From NCBI RefSeq assembly GCF_001577835.2, contig NC_029541.1, positions 1,793,141-1,857,140 on the forward strand: DNA of 64,000 nt, written 5' to 3'. The stretch comes from Coturnix japonica. Lineage: Eukaryota > Chordata > Aves > Galliformes > Phasianidae. How positions within the stretch are numbered: the stretch's first letter is position 1; the number at the start of each line of letters is the position of its first letter. Below, in pieces: positions 12,971 through 27,300 of this stretch. Under the pieces are notes generated by a model. That model was not told the DNA's origin. It worked only from the letters and a program-made list of their open reading frames with translations, and made no database searches. The position numbers and the translations under genes were made by a program.

Positions 12971-15414
12971 GAGTTGAATGGCACTTTTTAGCTCCTTTCC
13001 ACACCTTTTAGCTCCATTTGCAGCCACTGGGGACCTGGCGACAAGCAGTGCAGGGCTGTGACCCTCCTCTCAGTGCCTTCAGACCCCCAAAGCATTCTGT
13101 CATCTGCTTGTCCCCACACCCAGAGATCAGTGTCCCATCTGTCCCAGACCCCAGAACACCTCTTCCTTCTCATTTTATATTCAGACCAAATTAACGGCGC
13201 TTCCCAAAGGCACAAAGCAATCTCTCCAAGCCAGAACAGAGCCACACGCTTTGCAGCACGCCCTCCAGGCTCCAACTAGAAAGTCGCCTCGTTTTTTTCC
13301 TCTTAAATCACCTAACATCTGCTTCTCAGAATCTGATTAACTAATACGCTTCATCCAAAATCCCTGGCTGGGAAGGGGGGAAAAAGAAAACACAACAAGG
13401 CAGAGAAACTGCAAAAGACAAAGGTCATTTGAGAGAGAGCTCTTGTGTTTTCCCCATCAAATCCCTATGGCAGACCAGGAAATGGGGTGTGTGGTGTCCA
13501 ACAGCCCCTCTGCAACCACACACCAGCATTCCACAAACAAGTCCCCCAGCTCTGCTCCCATCCCCACTCAAACCTCACGCATGTGGACAAGTGACAGCAT
13601 CCCCCATAGAGAAGCAGAGGTGTTGAACTGCCTCCCCCCATCCCCTCCCCATCACCCCCCCTACCCCAGCACTCCATGAGACATGCAGTGATTTCTCCCA
13701 TAGCCCCCCCATGCCATCACCTACAACTTACCCACGCGGGGCATGGAGGTGCCAACTCTCTCTGCATCTGGAAGGAGAGCTGTTAAACACACATAGGGAT
13801 GTGTAGAAGGGGAAAAAAAAAAGAAAAGGAGAAAAAAAACCAACCACTCCAGCCATACCCTTGAAAGGTCCCGTTGGGATAAAGCAGGCAATGTCATTTA
13901 GAAGTCTCTCCTCTATTTGGTTCACTGTATAATTGGCAGCCCAGCACGCCAGGGATGGGCTTTGGCAGCATCCGATGTGGTTTGGAGCCTCGGCCCCACC
14001 GTTGCCCCAGGGAAAGGCACTTGCTCTGCCCTACAAAGCACCGGGGGTCCATGGGGAAGGGGAACAGGGGGCACTCAGGCCCCCCACCTCCTTCCCCCAG
14101 CCGCTCGCTGGGGGGAGGGACGGTCCCTTCTGGCGGATGCCACCTTTAATCCCCAATAATGCTCCGGATGGTCCAGGTCTGCTCGGTGACGTGGTGAGAT
14201 CTGAGCTGGTGCCCAGGAGGGAGGCGGAGAGGGGGACAGGAACCCGAGCACCGCTGGCACCAGGAGAGAGATTTAGAGCAGGCGGTCGGGCTTGTTTAGC
14301 ATTAATATATACTAACAGCATTAAAAAGAAGAGAAGGGGTAAAGCCTGAGGGCTGGAGCATCCCCATGCGCCCACCTACCTCTTGCCTGCAGTCATGGAT
14401 GCAGTGGGCTCCTTTTCAGGAGGGGATGGCAGCAGTGCCACCGCCACGTGGGACACCACTGACCCCCCCGATGTGACAAGGAGCAGCCAGCACAGCCCCA
14501 TACAGCACTGACAGGGACAACGCAGAGAGGGGACAAGCAGTGCCATCAGATTGTCACCCCAAGCAATGAGGGAAGGAACGGCCCCATGGGATGTCACCGT
14601 GAGTCACCAAAGGAACTGAGATTTCCCTTCTCTCCTCCTGACCCCACCACATCCTTGCCTGGTGCCCCAGCTCCACACCAGTGAGCCCACATCCTCCTCC
14701 TCCTCCCCAAACAGCTATTCCTGCCCTCATGCCACAGCCTCAGCTCCTGCACAGCACCGCTCCCTTGTTCCTATGGGACACTGTCACTCCCACTCCAGCC
14801 CCCTGCTCTGTCCTCAGAGCTATTTTCCACCCACGATGTTAATAAGCACATTAAAACACGGCGTCCCATAGGAGAGCTCAGAACCCACAGGTTGAAGCAT
14901 TTTCAGCTCAGGTCTGGCCACCCACACCTACAGCCATCAATGGAAATGGGCCACGGCATCTCCCAGACTTCAAGGTTGGTCTATCACACTCCACATCCCC
15001 TTCTGTACCCCCAGAGACGCTCCGCACTGGGGATGTATCAGCAGAAAGGAGTTAAAGCAATCTATGCTCAGTTGATGGAACATGGGATGTGTCAAGATCT
15101 CCCTACCCCCATCCAGGTGCCCCATCCTCCTCCCACGCTTCCATCCCACTAATCCCACCAGCAGCAGCTCCCAGCATCTGCTGGGATTTATCCCGAGGAC
15201 AACGTTGCTCCCGAGGGCGTCCTGCAGCCAGGGCAGGCGTCCAGAGAGCACAGCTGCAGAGCTCTGCACACACAGCTCTGCTGCAGGAGGGCAGGATGGA
15301 CCTGCAGGGGGACTTTGCTGGACTGTTCCCAGCTGTCGAACAAGGCGATGCTTGCATAGCTCTACAAGCTGCCGTGCTCTGCTCTGCACCAGCCAGACCT
15401 GAGCTCCAGCTCAC

Positions 15415-15500
15415 AGATCAAATTAGCGCAGTAATTAGCCCCTGCTAGTTTTCCCTCATTTTTAGCAGAACTAATTAGCTGGGGTGCAGCACTAATTGCA
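15415..15500. promoter_or_regulatory. Cluster of homeodomain-type TAATTA/AATTAG motifs
   Basis: Within 85 bases there are five AATTAG/TAATTAG/TAATTG cores (AAATTAGCG, GTAATTAGC, CTAATTAGC, CTAATTGC) in an otherwise GC-rich neighbourhood. Such clusters are typical of conserved enhancers. Function is inferred only. Confidence 0.3.
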
Positions 15501-15769
15501 AAGCTGCGTGGCTCCTGGGCTGGGCTGACTCTGTGGCACATTCAGGACATATTGGGGTGACTTTTCCATATACCTCACATTGGGTGATGTGCCCCTAAAT
15601 CAGCAAAGCCCCACAATCAGAAGTGTCCCCAGCACTGAGGCTAATGAACCAATTAAAGGAGCTACAGAACCCCCTGGTACCAGTGGGCCTAAAGTCCTGC
15701 CTGTGACACCCACATGTACAGAGAAACCTTTGCTTTTAAAAGGAGAGGTTAGGGTACAACCTAGGATGT

Positions 15770-15823
15770 ACACACACACATATAGGGTATATATACGGGA
15801 GATATATATATATATATATATAA
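15770..15823. repeat. CA and TA microsatellite
   Basis: A short CACACACACA run passes through TATA-rich sequence into about ten uninterrupted AT units. Confidence 0.85.
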
Positions 15824-18800
15824 ACCAGATTAACAGAAGACCCAGAACGTACAGTCCACACCATGAGACAGATGAAACCTTACTGATACCCAGCCCAAAT
15901 TAATCAGCTACGGATTAACCGGGTCAGGAAGCAATTTAATAACGAGTAGGGCTGAGCACAGCCATCCCTGCATGGAGGGAACCAAGAGCTTCCCATCACA
16001 GGTGCTCATTCAAAGCTGCTGCAAAGCCACTCGGGCAGCAGGAAAAGACAGATGGGGTGAAATGAGCTCTGCGGAGAGGCAGGCTGCAATCACCTGGGTC
16101 TGATCCAAGCCCTCCCCACCTTCCCCACACCCAGCACAGGAGTTTTAAGCCTGATTCAGAAAAAGAAAAAAAAGAGGGTTTAAATGGGTGTTTAGCAGGC
16201 TGCACGGCCCGGCGCCTTGTGGCGGTGCTGAATGGGCTGTTGGAGGTAACGCGATCGAGGAGAGTCGATGGTGAATCGATGGGGGAAGTTTCCCCATCTG
16301 TTTCAAAGGGCTGCAGGGATGGGCAAGCTTGGGGGGCAGCACTGCGACCTCCTCCTGAGGAAGAGCAGCATCCTCACCCCACTGCCATCAGCACTAACCC
16401 TTCTGGGAGGCTGCGGCCGAAGCCAAAAGTGGATGGATGGTATAAATGGAAAGCAATAGGAAGCCACTAAGTGGGTCACGCTGATACCTGCATCGATCCC
16501 GAGCTTTGCAGCAGTGGCAGCAGGAGGAGGAGGGGCAGGGGTTGGGGTCGTTTGGGTTGGCAGCATCGTGTGCTTTGCCAGAGAGCAATGCAGGTGCCCC
16601 AGGGTGGTGACCGCAGTCCTAACCAGGGAAGGACATCATAATTTGGATGCAGCCAGAACAGAATTAAGGTTTAAAGGGACTGAGATTAAGTCAATGGGAC
16701 CCTCTGGCTCCTGACACCCCCATCATCCCACAGCAGCCCTCTGTTTCTCCAGCTTTTCTCCAAGGACAAACTCAACTCGGTCACCACCACCCCAAAACCA
16801 CCCGAAAGGAGCACAGCAAACCCCCCAAACCCAACTAACAACCCATCCTCCTCCCTCCCTCTTCCCCCCTCAGTCTTTTAACCCACTGCAAAGAGGAAGG
16901 GAGCAACAAACCCAGCTTCTGCATCATCTTCATCCTGTCCCAGAGTCCTGGTCCTACTGCTTCCTCCTCCTCTCCCAGCTCCTGGCTGTGGGATGCTCGT
17001 ACCCGTCCTGCACCAGGCAGAAAGGCGATGCCAGTGCCCACGTGAGCCCGGTGGGACTCCTTGCCCTCATTCTCCTTGTACCTGAAATGGGATTTTGCTC
17101 CCTCGCTGGGTTCTGCTTACTCCCAGCCTGCCATCTCTGTGGCTGCCAATGCGTGCATGGCCTTTGCTTTCTGAGCAAAGAGAAGCACTAAGAAGAGGAA
17201 CATGGGGGTGACACCCAAACGTGGCCCTTTCTGCCTCCCATTGCAGAGCTGCTCAGGGGGCTGTTTTGCCAAATACAGCTGGGACAGAGCTGCTTTGACA
17301 TAGGCTGCATTCATTTACCCCTGCTTGGACCCTCCCATGCTCCCACCACCAGCACAGCACTGGTTTGGCATCCCTCAGCCTTGGGTCCCATTGAGCAGGC
17401 ACTTCCTCACACACCAAGGAGTTACTGACTACCCCAGTGCATGGAAAAACCCTCCATTATTGGGAACCTGCATTTGCAGGCTCCTAACCTGCTGAAGCTC
17501 TGCAAACCAGAGCTGCATCCCATGTGCTTTTCAATTCAATTCTTGTTTTGCCCACTCCCCCATGGATCAGGCAGTGGGGTCACCTTGCCTGTACCCAGAC
17601 AAAAACAGCCCCATCATGGTACAGAACAGAGCCTGCAGGATGTGGCTCCTGGGTCCATCCCAAGGACTGTCAGCATCACTTATTGCCTTCCATTGCAGGC
17701 TTCCAAGCTGCTGCCCCAAACCCCTGCCTGCTTTGCCTGCAGACACAACCACCATTTGGGGGCTTTGGAAAAACAGCCCTGGAAAAATCTCCCTTCAGCT
17801 GTAGGGAAAAGGGGATCTCAGAGTCATAAACAGCCCTTTGGGGCTCCTCTGCCCCCAGCAGCCCTGTGCCAATTCAGAGCTGGCTTTTGCCTCATAGCAG
17901 TTTCTCAATCTCCTTCCCACAACCTTTGGAAAGGCAAGCAGCCAAACCCAACACCATGCCCCAGTGTGGCCACCAAGCACTGCAGAACTGGGAGCCCATC
18001 GCAGTGAAGGCTGAGCTCCATTGCCCACATGGAAGGGGGAAATCACTCACTGGGACACAGACTGCAGCACAGCTCATCTGTAAGAGCTGCAGCATTTTGC
18101 TTTGATTTCTGGCAGTGTGACATGGGAAGGAGATCAGGTCTTCGGGAGATCTTTGTTGAGCAAGCTGAGAAGAATAACAGACACAAAGTGCAGGGAGTCC
18201 AATGCAGGGGCTATGTCAGGAGATGCCCAAAGAGGAATACAACCCTGCAAGCTGGTGTGGTGCTCCATCCTGCCAACCTGAGACCACATCCACCAGAATC
18301 AGAAGCACTATTGACCCAAAATTACACAAATCCTCCCCAAATTCCCTGCATCGTTGAATAAAAACACTGCACGACCCCAGATGGCTCTCTGGAATCCCCA
18401 TGCTTGGTCACTCGGAGCCATCTAAAACATCCCTTTATTTCTAGATGGGATCAAGCCAACAAGAAAACACCCCATTCCTCTCCCTCCTTACTGCAGTGTG
18501 AACCTGATGTAAACTGCTCCGCATTTAATCCTCCCTGCCCCTTTTTCAGGTTGAACCAGCTGCCTGGCAGCAATAGAGGCTCAGCCTGCCAGAAACACCA
18601 GTGAATTATTTCACCCACTGGTTATGGTTTAACGTGAGCAGACTGCATGCAACTAATATTTCCTCATGTCTTCCGTGCTTCTCTCTGCAATAAAGCAGAT
18701 TGCAACAGCCAATCATTTCCTAATGGAAGACTTGCAAAGCATTCAAAGCCATTAAAAAGATCACAGCCAAGAGTAACTACTTTATTTAAGTCTTGGAAAA

Positions 18801-19014
18801 GGAGCAAAGGCTGTAAATGCTGAAAGCACAAAGCGTATCCGCCTGGGCTCAGGCAGGAACCCAAGAGCATCCAGAACTCCTATATCAGCACAACTGGTGC
18901 ACAGCCATGAGCCAAGCACTGTTTTAACGGGAGATAAACGGGAACCTTGTCAACCAGCTGGTTTCTCCCCATGCAATTGGGGGGTGAAATAACATTAAGA
19001 GTGGCTTAATAGAG

Positions 19015-19230
19015 GTGGAACATCCCACAGGTGTTGGGCTCTGTTGTATTATCGCGGTATCGTTAACTCCGTACCAAACGTTACAAGTGAAATAAAGATA
19101 ATTAACAGCACTCACTCACCTGTAGCCAGGATCGGGCAGCCAAAATGACAGCTCTTCTTCCAGCAATAGGAGATCCGATGGGTGGCTATGGACGTGTTGG
19201 TGTCTGCGCGGCTCTGACACGCAGGTAAGG
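19015..19230. other. CpG-bearing AT-rich segment with strong splice donors on both strands
   Basis: On the - strand a donor CAG|GTGAGTGAG lies at 19120/19119. On the + strand a donor CGCAG|GTAAGG lies at 19224/19225. The segment between them keeps many CpGs (TCGCGG, ATCGTT, TCCGTAC, AACGTT, CTGCGCGG) although it is not a CpG island, which suggests selection or recent origin. It could be a 5' noncoding exon of KCNA10 (- strand) or an exon of an unknown + transcript. I do not recognise a protein in it. Confidence 0.3.
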
Positions 19231-21255
19231 ATTAGAAAGAGTTTGTCTCAGGAAAGACTCAGATTCAGAAACCCTATACCCTGGTGAAACCCTATCTTGC
19301 CTTGCTGTCCTTGGCTTTAAAGGAAACATAGGGAAGAAACTCAGCGCTGCAAGCAGAGCTGTGCTGACTGCACTGGCACACCTCTGGGGTGCAAAGAAAC
19401 CAAAACACTTCTGCAACCAACCCTGAGAGGGGAGCAGCCCTGAGAGGAGAACAGCCATGAGATCAGGAGCCAAAGGAAAGCTTCAGGATGTGAGAGCAGA
19501 GCTGTCCCCATGGGCATCACATACAGAGCATAAGGGAATCCCCTCACCTCCTCCCATAGGATGCCAGGTGAATATACTGGGGACCAGTTGACCTGTGATA
19601 CTTCCACATCCCAGGAGGTCCTGGGGGTCATTCAGAGGGGTTCCCAGGAGGTGCTGAGCATCTCTTACTGCAGGAAAGCACTAAAATCAGCCACGTGCTC
19701 AGCTCTGAGCAGCAGCATCCAGCAGCAATGGGGAGGAGGTGAGGCAACCCAAGGGCACAGAAGGGTGTTCCCATTAGAAAAGGGCCCACCTTGTTCCCTG
19801 AGCCACAAAGACCAAGGATATAGGAGACTTCAGCTGCTCAGAGGGGTCCTTCCAATGCTACTGCATGGTGTCTTGGTCATTACCATGTAAATACACCTCT
19901 AAAGTGCATTTGACTCCCTCAAATACATGGAGTGGGTTGTGCTTGTCTCTCTTCCATCTTGTGAAGAGGAGGATGGGGAGGAAGGCACACACTGGATACC
20001 CAGCAGGACAGCCATGAATTTGCTAAGACAAATGGGTCTTCTCCACCTCACCTTGCTGCATTCAGCTGATGTGCTTCTTGTTGTCAAGTATTGCCCCCAA
20101 GAAGGGTGGTGGAAAGTGGAAAGAAGTGGAAGGGAAGGTCCATTGCTCACCCAAGTCATCAGCTTGGCTGCTCCCCTTTCACCATGCAGACCCAAAGACC
20201 TCCCTCACCATTTAGGCACCACCCAAAGCAAATCATGCCTGGTGTCCCTAGGAGGCATTCCCACAGGTTATAGTTACAGCACAGTAATGGGGGAATCACA
20301 TTAATTACTTGCTCAGCTGAATGGCGATAACGAAGGCACGGCGCCGGGTGAGGGACATATCAAGAATCATGTTAGCATGGTAAGTAGCACAGGAACACCC
20401 AGAAAGGGTGATGCTCTGCAGAAAGGCCTGAAGTTGTTACAAGAACGTTGGGAGACTTGATACAAAAGGCCAGCTTATTAATAGCTAATAGGCAAATAAA
20501 TTATGTACCCACTTGGGTGGATTGTGTTTCTCCCTCCTTCCTGCTCTCTGTCATCTCCATCACCACCTTTCTACCTGGTCTCTGTCCCACCTGGTTCTTT
20601 CTTCTTTATTTTCATGCTTTATGTGACTCAAGGACTTACTCATCACTGAAAAACTTCAAAGCTCAATCCAACCTCTCCCAGAGTCTTGACCACCCACACC
20701 TGTCTGGACCAGGACAGGGTACCACCAACCATACTGATGGTCCCCAGAGCATCAGACTTCCCCAACACCCCAGGGCTGCCCCTGTTCATGGGGACCTGCA
20801 GATGCCCTGGATACACCAAGCCTGAAAGAGGAGCTCTGGGCAGCAAAACAAAAGCTTTCTTTGGGCCTGTTTTCAGAATGCAGCCCGGCCTGCTTGCCAT
20901 CTGCCCAGCACCAGCAGGAGCAGCCTGAGTCCATCCGTGCCTGCAGCCAAGTGCCAGCAGCTCTACACCCTGCACGCTCCAATGGGTCCCTGGCAGGCAG
21001 CGAGGCAAGGGCAAGGCTGGGCAGTGGTTCAGGGGAAGAAAAGGAGCATGAACCTTTGTTACAGATCCTAGGCATCCCCAAAACCCCAAACAGGATGATG
21101 GAAAGCTTAGTGCAAATTAGTTAAAGCCAGTTTACTTTGTGTTGCCTGCTTTAAGTTCACCACATTTCCCTTCTGGTTTGAGTGCAGCATGCTGTTGCCT
21201 GTCTGATGCTGCAACTGCTATCATTCCTCCTCCCTTCTTGAGCTGGGAACTTAAA

Positions 21256-21460
21256 AACATAGAATTACATAGCAACCCTAGTTGGATATAACCCACACAG
21301 ATCACTGAGCTCAACCCCCAGCACCACACAGCATCACCCAACTCCAAACCCTATGGCTCAGAGTGGTGTCAAAACACTCCTTGAGCTCAGGGAGTTCATT
21401 GCCATGCCCACTACTCTCTGGTGAGATGGATAGTCCTATAGAAGAACCTTTCAGTAGTGC
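21256..21460 (-). repeat. Old CR1 LINE 3'-end fragment
   Basis: Starts with CATAGAATTACATAG, the reverse of the CR1 3' terminal repeat. It continues with diverged CR1 words (GTTGGATATAACC, GATCACTGAGCTCAACC, CTTGAGCTCAGGGAG, CTACTCTCTGGTGAG). Strong divergence suggests an old copy. The right edge is uncertain. Confidence 0.55.
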
Positions 21461-22289
21461 AGAGCATCAAGATCCCCCCCAGCAGCTCACTGTGCTGAGG
21501 ATCCTGGCCACATCCATAGCAAATTCCATCCCCAAACCACACTGTGATGAGGTGCATCCAAGGCAGAGCTGTGAGCAGAGCACAGTCCCTGTACCAGCTC
21601 CTCACCCCCTAGGACATCATCCCCCAGCACTGAGCCCTCATTCCCCAATGCTGCCCCTTCTCTAATATTTCCTGATCAGTTTCTCCACCCTCTCCGATCT
21701 CAGAGGCCACGCTATGTTATCCCTCTTCCTGGGCAGCATTTGGCAATCTGATCACTGCCTCCTCCTCACTAATCACCCCAGATCCCACGCTGACCCCGAT
21801 GATGTTCCACCCTCTGCTTCTTCATTGCCCAATTTGACACTGCTCCACTCACAGCCAAGCTCCTGTTCACCGCCTGTTACCTTCTCCTTGTGTCTGCGTA
21901 ACCCCAACTCACGTCACAGCATCTCCCAGCCACCAAAATCTGACTATTCTGTATCAGTAATGGGAAACTCTCAGCACTGCCTCTGACCTGAACACACGTC
22001 TCTTCCTCCCTGGGGAGAGCAACATCTCAATGCCTCCCACAAAGAAGACATGGCAGCATCCATCCCCAGCCCTAAACAAACCCCCTGCATCTCCTTTGCC
22101 CACGAAGGGACCATTGCTGGGCTGTTTTGTGCCAAATCAGCACTTTGCAGAGAGCAAGGAAGGCACAGGTCTGCTCCCTGCATCCCACTTCCAACACACA
22201 GGCAGCAAACTGGGAGCTCCCAGCAAGCAGAGAAGGCAGCAAATACTTCCAACCATCCCCCAGTGCTGGAGAAGTGACATTAAAATACA

Positions 22290-22304
22290 CACACACACAC
22301 ATCT
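22290..22304. repeat. Short AC microsatellite
   Basis: Seven to eight uninterrupted AC units. Confidence 0.8.
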
Positions 22305-24370
22305 ATATCTGTTTTGCAAGGGGAAAAAGCAAGGAATTTCAGCTTCATTGAATCAGCAAAGCCCACCTTCAGACCCCAAAGGCCAAAGCAGCACAGTGCT
22401 TTCATTGGAGATCTATACTAGCCTGGCTTGCCCTGTTTGGGATGGTTTTCATCTCTTTGTAAGGAAGGATTCACGCAGTGCTGGCACTTTGCATGGCTTT
22501 ATCTCTCCTTAAAGGGGAATTCGTGCCCGTCCTGGGGTACAGCACAGCTCCTGCTTTAGTGGAAAGCAAAAAGAATCAGTATCTCATATACCCAGAATGA
22601 AATCCAACAGTGCCCCTCTGTGGGGGATGGAAATACAGCAGCTGAGCCCAAGACAGCCCGTTTTTGCTTCTCTAAGGGAGAACACATTTTCTCTGCCTGC
22701 ACATATATAGGGAGGTGAAAGAAAACGCAAACGCATACACCTCCTATAGGTGCAGCCATACAGGGAGGCTGCTTGCTATATCTCAACGTGCAGCCTGAGG
22801 GCTCCCCAGCGTGCCAGGCTTGTTTCCTCCTTATGAATGAGATGCTGGGGATGTGGGCTGAACACGGAGCTCAGAGCTCCTATTTGTTCACCCCAATAGC
22901 CTCTAAACCTCACAGATCTCCTGAGGTATATCGTTAGAAATAGACATCTGATGGCTCTTTGGAGGCTGCTTTCTCACTGCTGCCCCAAAAGCCCCTCCTG
23001 GTCCTTCTCCATCTTTCCTTCTTCCCCCCCTCCAGCAACAAACTGCTGCAAAACAAGCCTGCAAAACTGGCTGGTGTAAAGCAGGACAAGTTCCCCCCTC
23101 CCACCCAGATCAATGCAGCCCCACTCTGCTGCCCTCACCGCAGAGCATCCATAGCTGCAACCACCAACCCCAGAGCTGGCTCCAAGCTGCTTTCCCTCTG
23201 CCCACATCTCAAACCTCAGGCAGGTGGAGCTGCTCACCACATTATTGGCCTCGTTTCTCTGGTGCCTAAATAACCCACAGCCTGCAAACCGTGTGAAGCC
23301 CCTGGTTGGGTTTTGCTGCTGATTAGGAGCAGATGTGCTGGCTAGGCTGAAATCTGGCTGAAAACCTGGGAAATGGGCAGGAATGGGAAGGAAAAAGTGC
23401 TGATGTGGAGCATCTGCAGTGCTGGGTGTTCTGTTGGAGCCCAGCTCTGATGCTGGTTGTAGCATCTTCCCTCCCATACCCCCCTACTAAGGGTAAAACT
23501 GAGCAGTGATGGTACCAGAGCAAGGCTGCTTTGTTCCCATCCCCGTGTTCTTCTGTAGGCAGCCAAGGTTGGCAATAGGACCCTGAGGGAGCTGGGCCCC
23601 ATAAAGCTGCAAGATGTGCTTCCCCTGCACACATCCCAGTTGGCTCCTGGCACACTTAGAGCCTGAGGAGGGGCTGATGTAGGGATGCCAGAGCCTGGCC
23701 TGGGGGTGTTGGAGCTCATTGAAATCCCACATTGCTTTGCAGCTGCCTCCAGTTTGGATGCATGGGCAGGGATGGGCCTCAGTGTAGTGAGAAAGGCAAA
23801 ATAACAACTGCTGTTCAGGGGCCAGCAATGACTAATTCTCCTCTGGGAGCAAGGAGATAATTATGGGTCTTTCCCAAGGAAGGGATAGCCCTTAATTACA
23901 AGGCTGGGTAAGCCTTCGGCGTAACCTGAATTTCTCTCCTCCCATCATCTCCTCATTTCCCCAGCTGTTAAATAGGAACGGTCTCTCACTCACACCCCAC
24001 TCCTGCCCTCTGTGGGATAACTGTGAGATTCATTATGTAAAATCACTTTAGCTCTTTTCTGATTATGGCTGAATAACAGCGTAGGGGGATCCCTGGTGCT
24101 GGTATGTGGCCACTCATCCACAAGCAGGAAAGCACAGCCTTTCCCACCTGCAATAACCCTGAGGCTTCCTCTGTTTGCAGGCTGATAACACAGAGCATCA
24201 GGCAGGGTGTGCAACTGCTGCTGCTCCAGCACAAGGCATCCAAGGGCTCGCTGCTCATTTTCCCCTGAGGAATATGCAAAGAAACACCAACCCAGGAAAG
24301 GCTGAAAGCAACCAATGCTAATTCAGAGTGAGGCTGATCCCTAGAACACTGCAGAGTGGCTGCAGCAGGA

Positions 24371-24395
24371 TTGGGGAAACTGAGGCACAGAGATG
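24371..24395 (+). repeat. Possible MIR-like SINE core relic
   Basis: GGGGAAACTGAGGCACAGAG matches the MIR core word almost exactly over 20 bases. It is the best of six similar words in the window. Confidence 0.35.
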
Positions 24396-27300
24396 CTGCT
24401 GCTGAACCCAATGCCAAAGGGATGGGAACACAACAGGGAGGAGGAATCCCACACACTGCACCTCCTTGGCTGCCCATTCCCCTATTGCTGTTCCATCAAG
24501 GACCTGGGGAGATGGAAGCTGTGGAACCTGAGTTTAATTTTGCTCTCGCTGGGGATGCAGAAGGCAGCAGAGCCACAAATCAAACGGCCCCGTGGCAGCT
24601 GTGGAGCTCTGCATGCCTCCCAGTGTGAGCAGATAAAATGCAACAGCCTGGAAAGCCAGAGAGGGCTGCATCCTTTTGCAGTGCAAATCAGCGTAGCCAA
24701 CAGCCACGCTGGATGTCTTGCCCTTTGCAAGCTGCTGCAGCCTGCATGGCTCACTGGCCAAGCATACTCCTGCTTTGCTTGGTTATCAGCTATGCAAATT
24801 GTGCTGTTTTGCAAACACAGCTCCTTTCAGAGCAGACAAGGAGATTGGCATCATCTGACCCATTCCCATCTGCAGCCCTGCGTGGGTTATTCCCTTTTGG
24901 GAGACATCCAGACCAAGTAGCTGCGGGTGTTGGGGGCAGCCCTGCCAAGGACAAACAGACCAAAGGGGATTTTCCAACTGCATTTCACAAGTGAGATTTT
25001 TCAACTCTCTTATTTTATATCTCAAAGTAATGCTTGGAGCCCTCAGCAAAAGCACCAGCTTCCTATCTTTGCTCCTTCCCCCAGGAACAGGCTCAGTGCT
25101 GAGCCTGGAGCTGTGCCTTACCCTATATACAGTATCCCACAGCACCCATACACTTGGATAAGTCCAACACGCCGATGGGAGCACCCAAATCCAGAGGCAT
25201 TTCCTGCTGGCCAGTTGTGCTGAGCAAAACATATAAGGGGAAAGATGCATCTTGCACCAACACCAGCTCCCTCTCACCATGCCTCACCCCGAGACCCCCT
25301 TTTCCCTCCCCACATCCTCCAGCACTTTGCTCAGCCCCATCCCCTTCCAACCAGAGGAATCCTCTCTTGCAAAATCCAAATGCGTGGCCAAGATAAAAGC
25401 GAGGCCGTGAATAATTCATGCCTCAATCTTTTTCACCACCGTCTGCTGTAAATATTTCAATAGCACCAAGATGTCTAGAGCTGAACTTCGGGAGGGTGAA
25501 GGGGAGCCTGCAGAGCTCTGCCTCATTGTTTGCAATGAGGAGGTGGGAAGGGGACAGAGGGGACATTTCCTTGGCTCTGTGTGCACCAAGGACAAGGGAG
25601 CCCCAGAGAGAATAAATGGGTTTATATCACATAGTAAATATCCAAACCTTTCTGTGCAACCACAAAAGGGCAGTTTGGATGATATTTCCACCATAGGAAA
25701 TGGGGGTTTGGTTGGATCAAGCACCCAACTGGCTCTGTTCAGCACTCAGTGCTTTTCCAGCATCCCAGGTACCCTTCATTCATGCACTTCTCCCTGCATG
25801 TATAAAGATGTGCATGTGCTGCAAAGATCTCATCTGGCCACAGATCCCCATCGTCCTTCTCCTAAGGCAGCTTCAGGGCTGGAAACTGCTCAACCCTTCT
25901 TTGGGTGCAGTTTGGGGGTTGTTTTGTTTCCCTCTAATCAGAGTTTGGGACAGCAGGAAAAACTGCACTTTGGAGGTTGGGACAAGTGTTGCTCTGAGCT
26001 GGGTGGGTTCTCTTCATTGCAGAAGAGGCATTCAGTAAATGAGTCATAGTTTTTCAGTGGGGGGGGGGGGAAAAAGCCATTTCCCCAGGCTCCCTGCTTA
26101 GAAATGGCTCTGATCTCTACACCATCCTCTATGGCCATGGCAGCTGCTTGGTCCTGGCCTGATGCAGGGGCTGTCTGGGTGTAAGTGCAGACACCCATTA
26201 TTGAGGTATGGTTTCCTCCTTCCTCTAAGTTTGGGATTCAGATCTGCAGCTTCTTGGCATTGCTGGCTTTGTGTGGCTTATTCCAGCCATACCCACTGAT
26301 TTTGGAGCCTGCAGAGGGCAAGGAGAACATGCAGATGAACTGACTGCCAACCTTAAGGTCAGCTCTTAGTCGCTTCCCCCTCCTTCTGTAACTGAAGTGA
26401 GAGATAGACATCCCAAACACCCCAAGGCTGATGGGGGTCACCACTGGGCTTGGGATATGGGCATGAGATGGGGCCCACAGGGTGCTGGGTGCTGCCACTG
26501 GGATGGTCCCAGGTGGCTTCAGAAACACAAAGAGAGAAGGGGGGCAAAAAGAAAGGCAGGATCCAGCCCTGATCAATTTGCTGCAGAAGGCCGAGGGAAG
26601 GCTGGCAGGTTCTCTCTGTACTGAGTGGTTTATAGATTTTCTCTAAATAGGAACCTGCAGCTGCATGGCAGCAGGGAGGATGCGAACATGGCGTAGGGGG
26701 ACGGGGGCAGCGGTGGGGGCTGCAGGCTGGGAGCTCTCCCTGCTTGTGAGCAGATAGGGATTGATGGGAGCACAGCAGAGCAGCCCCCCCTTACCACCTG
26801 CAATAAAATCAGATGGTACATGGCCATAAAGCAGCAATCCCAGTGTGTCGTCCACCCTACCTCTGCCTCCTCTTCACCCCTCCCCAGGGGTCTCCCCAGG
26901 GACCCTATGGGGAAGCAAGGAAACAAGATAAAACCCAGCCCTCTGCCCAAGCCAGGAGGGGGAAAAGTTGAAGAAGAGGCTTTTCTGATGCTTAAACACT
27001 TGTCTTCATCCCATGGGGAGCTGCACGCTGGTCCTATCTAGAAGGCTTGGGCAAGGATTCCATTTAAGACAATAAATGGTGGAGGGTGAGAGGCCTGGAG
27101 TCGGAGGGAAGTGACTAATCAATCCGCTCATCATTTATTTATAAGCATGGCAGTTGCAAGCGTGAGCTGAAGCGCTGAAGGCAGCAGCCAGCTGCAGCCT
27201 TTGCAAGGAGGTTTTGGAGGAAAGATGGGCAACTGAGGCAACAGCTTTCAGATGAAAGTCTTATTTGGAGGGTCCGATCAATAGGGAGAAGGACCGTGTG

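Noticed and set aside
26059-26069. Poly-G runs (also near 43731 and 63065)
   Set aside because: Ordinary homopolymers in bird DNA and prone to sequencing error; no structure around them.
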